From assembly GCA_947462335.1 (NCBI GenBank), contig OX381719.1:67062808-67126807 (forward strand): a DNA stretch of 64,000 bases, given 5' to 3'. Positions 63,242 through 64,000 of the stretch are shown one piece after another. A program made the position numbers and the translations under genes. Each line of letters starts with the position of its first letter. Position 1 is the stretch's first letter. The notes below the pieces were generated by a model that saw only the letters and a list, made by a program, of their open reading frames with translations, had not been told where the DNA came from and ran no database searches. Source of the DNA: Harmothoe impar. Taxonomy: Eukaryota > Annelida > Polychaeta > Phyllodocida > Polynoidae.

Positions 63242-63304
63242 CTGTAATTAGATGAATTAGTTATCATAAATCAAGGGAAGAGAAATAGGTAATACATAAT
63301 GCAA
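63242..63304 (-). other. Spacer or short intron between two minus-strand ORFs
   Basis: 63 nt ending in the acceptor TCTAATTACAG before the SGNH ORF. No strong donor was seen at the end of the upstream ORF. Confidence 0.4.
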
Positions 63305-63871
63305 TTATGGCAAGTCATATGTATCCCCATATTTCAAATCATGGAGCATTGAACTCAGGGAATCATCTGAATCAGAAATGAAGCACTGTGAATCAGGAAT
63401 AATATTGTCTGATCTGAACAGAAGTACTGTTCTCGATCTATCAGCCGAAACCAGCATAGTGGTGGACTTGTGGGTCACAGAAGTGGCGTCTGCTATAGGA
63501 AATAATTGAAGAAGAGGGTTGGTTAACAACTTAGGAACTGAAATGTTTGCAGTGTCGAGGTAAATCGAAACCAGCATGGAATCATCATCATCCAACATAT
63601 TTGTAATTGTGTGGCCACGATAATCGGAACAGGGAAACACATATGTTAAGTCATCATTTACAGATACAAAGCATCCAACACCATATGCAAGGGAATGAAT
63701 TCTTAGTGATTTGGTGATGGTGAGGTCAGTAGGTGGACGATTGACGTCGATGGTTTCCAATGTCTCTGATGAGATGTGCGAAAACATTTGTGTGATCGGA
63801 TGAAGAGCTGTGACAGATGGATCACATGCATGAAGTGTTGCTGCAGCTAGTTCCCTCAGTGATGGAAACAT
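63305..63871 (-). CDS. Unrecognised ORF upstream of the SGNH gene
   Basis: 188 residues from ATG 63871 to TAA 63305-63307, composition like a soluble globular protein (SLRELAAATLHACDP, LAYGVGCFVSVNDDLTYVF, MLDDDDSMLVSIYLD). No domain was recognised. It lies 66 nt upstream of the SGNH start on the same strand, so the two may be translated from one transcript or belong to one transposon. No Zn finger, RT or transposase motif was seen. Confidence 0.5.
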   Translation of the reverse strand: MFPSLRELAAATLHACDPSVTALHPITQMFSHISSETLETIDVNRPPTDLTITKSLRIHSLAYGVGCFVSVNDDLTYVFPCSDYRGHTITNMLDDDDSMLVSIYLDTANISVPKLLTNPLLQLFPIADATSVTHKSTTMLVSADRSRTVLLFRSDNIIPDSQCFISDSDDSLSSMLHDLKYGDTYDLP

Positions 63872-64000
63872 GGTGATGCTGGTGGTATGAAAGAGAGTTA
63901 AGCATACGGTAAAGGAGAGTTAACAAATTTATGGTCTTGGGCTTTCGAGACCCTTTCGGTACCTCAAACGCTCCATCTCCTCCATGACTTTAACTGGTTT
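63872..64000 (-). other. Right edge of window
   Basis: On the minus strand an open frame enters from the edge (VMEEMERLRYRKGLESPRP) and stops at ~63,929. It may be the end of another ORF of the same unit; too short to classify. Confidence 0.3.

Overview
This is a stretch of animal nuclear DNA, not bacterial. It has spliced genes with GT/AG introns, AATAAA polyadenylation signals, type II Golgi glycosyltransferases and a dense load of retrotransposons, minisatellites and inverted repeats. The mix of element types (Ty3/gypsy, a tyrosine-recombinase retrotransposon with split direct repeats, a BEL/Pao-like non-autonomous LTR element, CR1/L2-like LINEs) suggests an aquatic invertebrate bilaterian such as a lophotrochozoan or cephalochordate. 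I cannot fix the taxon from sequence alone.

Layout. 1-5,522: minus-strand Ty3/gypsy element with 5' LTR, tRNA-complementary primer site, gag, a -1 frameshift signal and pol, running off the left edge. 5.6-7.8 kb: decayed relic of a tyrosine-recombinase-type retroelement plus a small inverted-repeat element. 8.1-10.2 kb: about 2 kb bounded by 35-bp inverted repeats around ~362-bp tandem units that carry a recurring 20-mer. 10.4 kb: tRNA-Met-like Pol III unit. 11.2-12.4 kb: broken LINE. 12.6-14.0 kb: degenerate repeats and a 20-bp minisatellite. 14,841-20,406: apparently intact Ngaro/PAT-like retrotransposon (A1-gag-UGA-RT/RNase H-tyrosine recombinase-B1A2-B2). 22.2-23.3 kb: a possible exon and a foldback element. 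23,670-30,399: large LTR element with almost identical LTRs and no coding content, filled with tandem arrays.

30.9-56.5 kb is the host-gene part. A GT92 glycosyltransferase (one coding exon), a GT31 beta-1,3-glycosyltransferase (one coding exon) and a ten-exon GT7 beta-1,4-galactosyltransferase lie in the same orientation. I assembled the GT7 gene by matching splice sites and phases: 1,182 nt, 393 residues. All three families act in the Golgi lumen on glycan chains and two or three of them commonly transfer galactose, so the group may be a functional cluster; that is inference. LINE copies in both orientations and an LTR sit between GT31 and GT7.

57-64 kb: a Q-rich reading frame broken by two in-frame TAG codons, a long RNA hairpin, a minus-strand series of small exons that read open across three introns, short tandem repeats, and two minus-strand ORFs, one an SGNH/GDSL hydrolase-fold protein. 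All calls are from reading the sequence; no database search was run.
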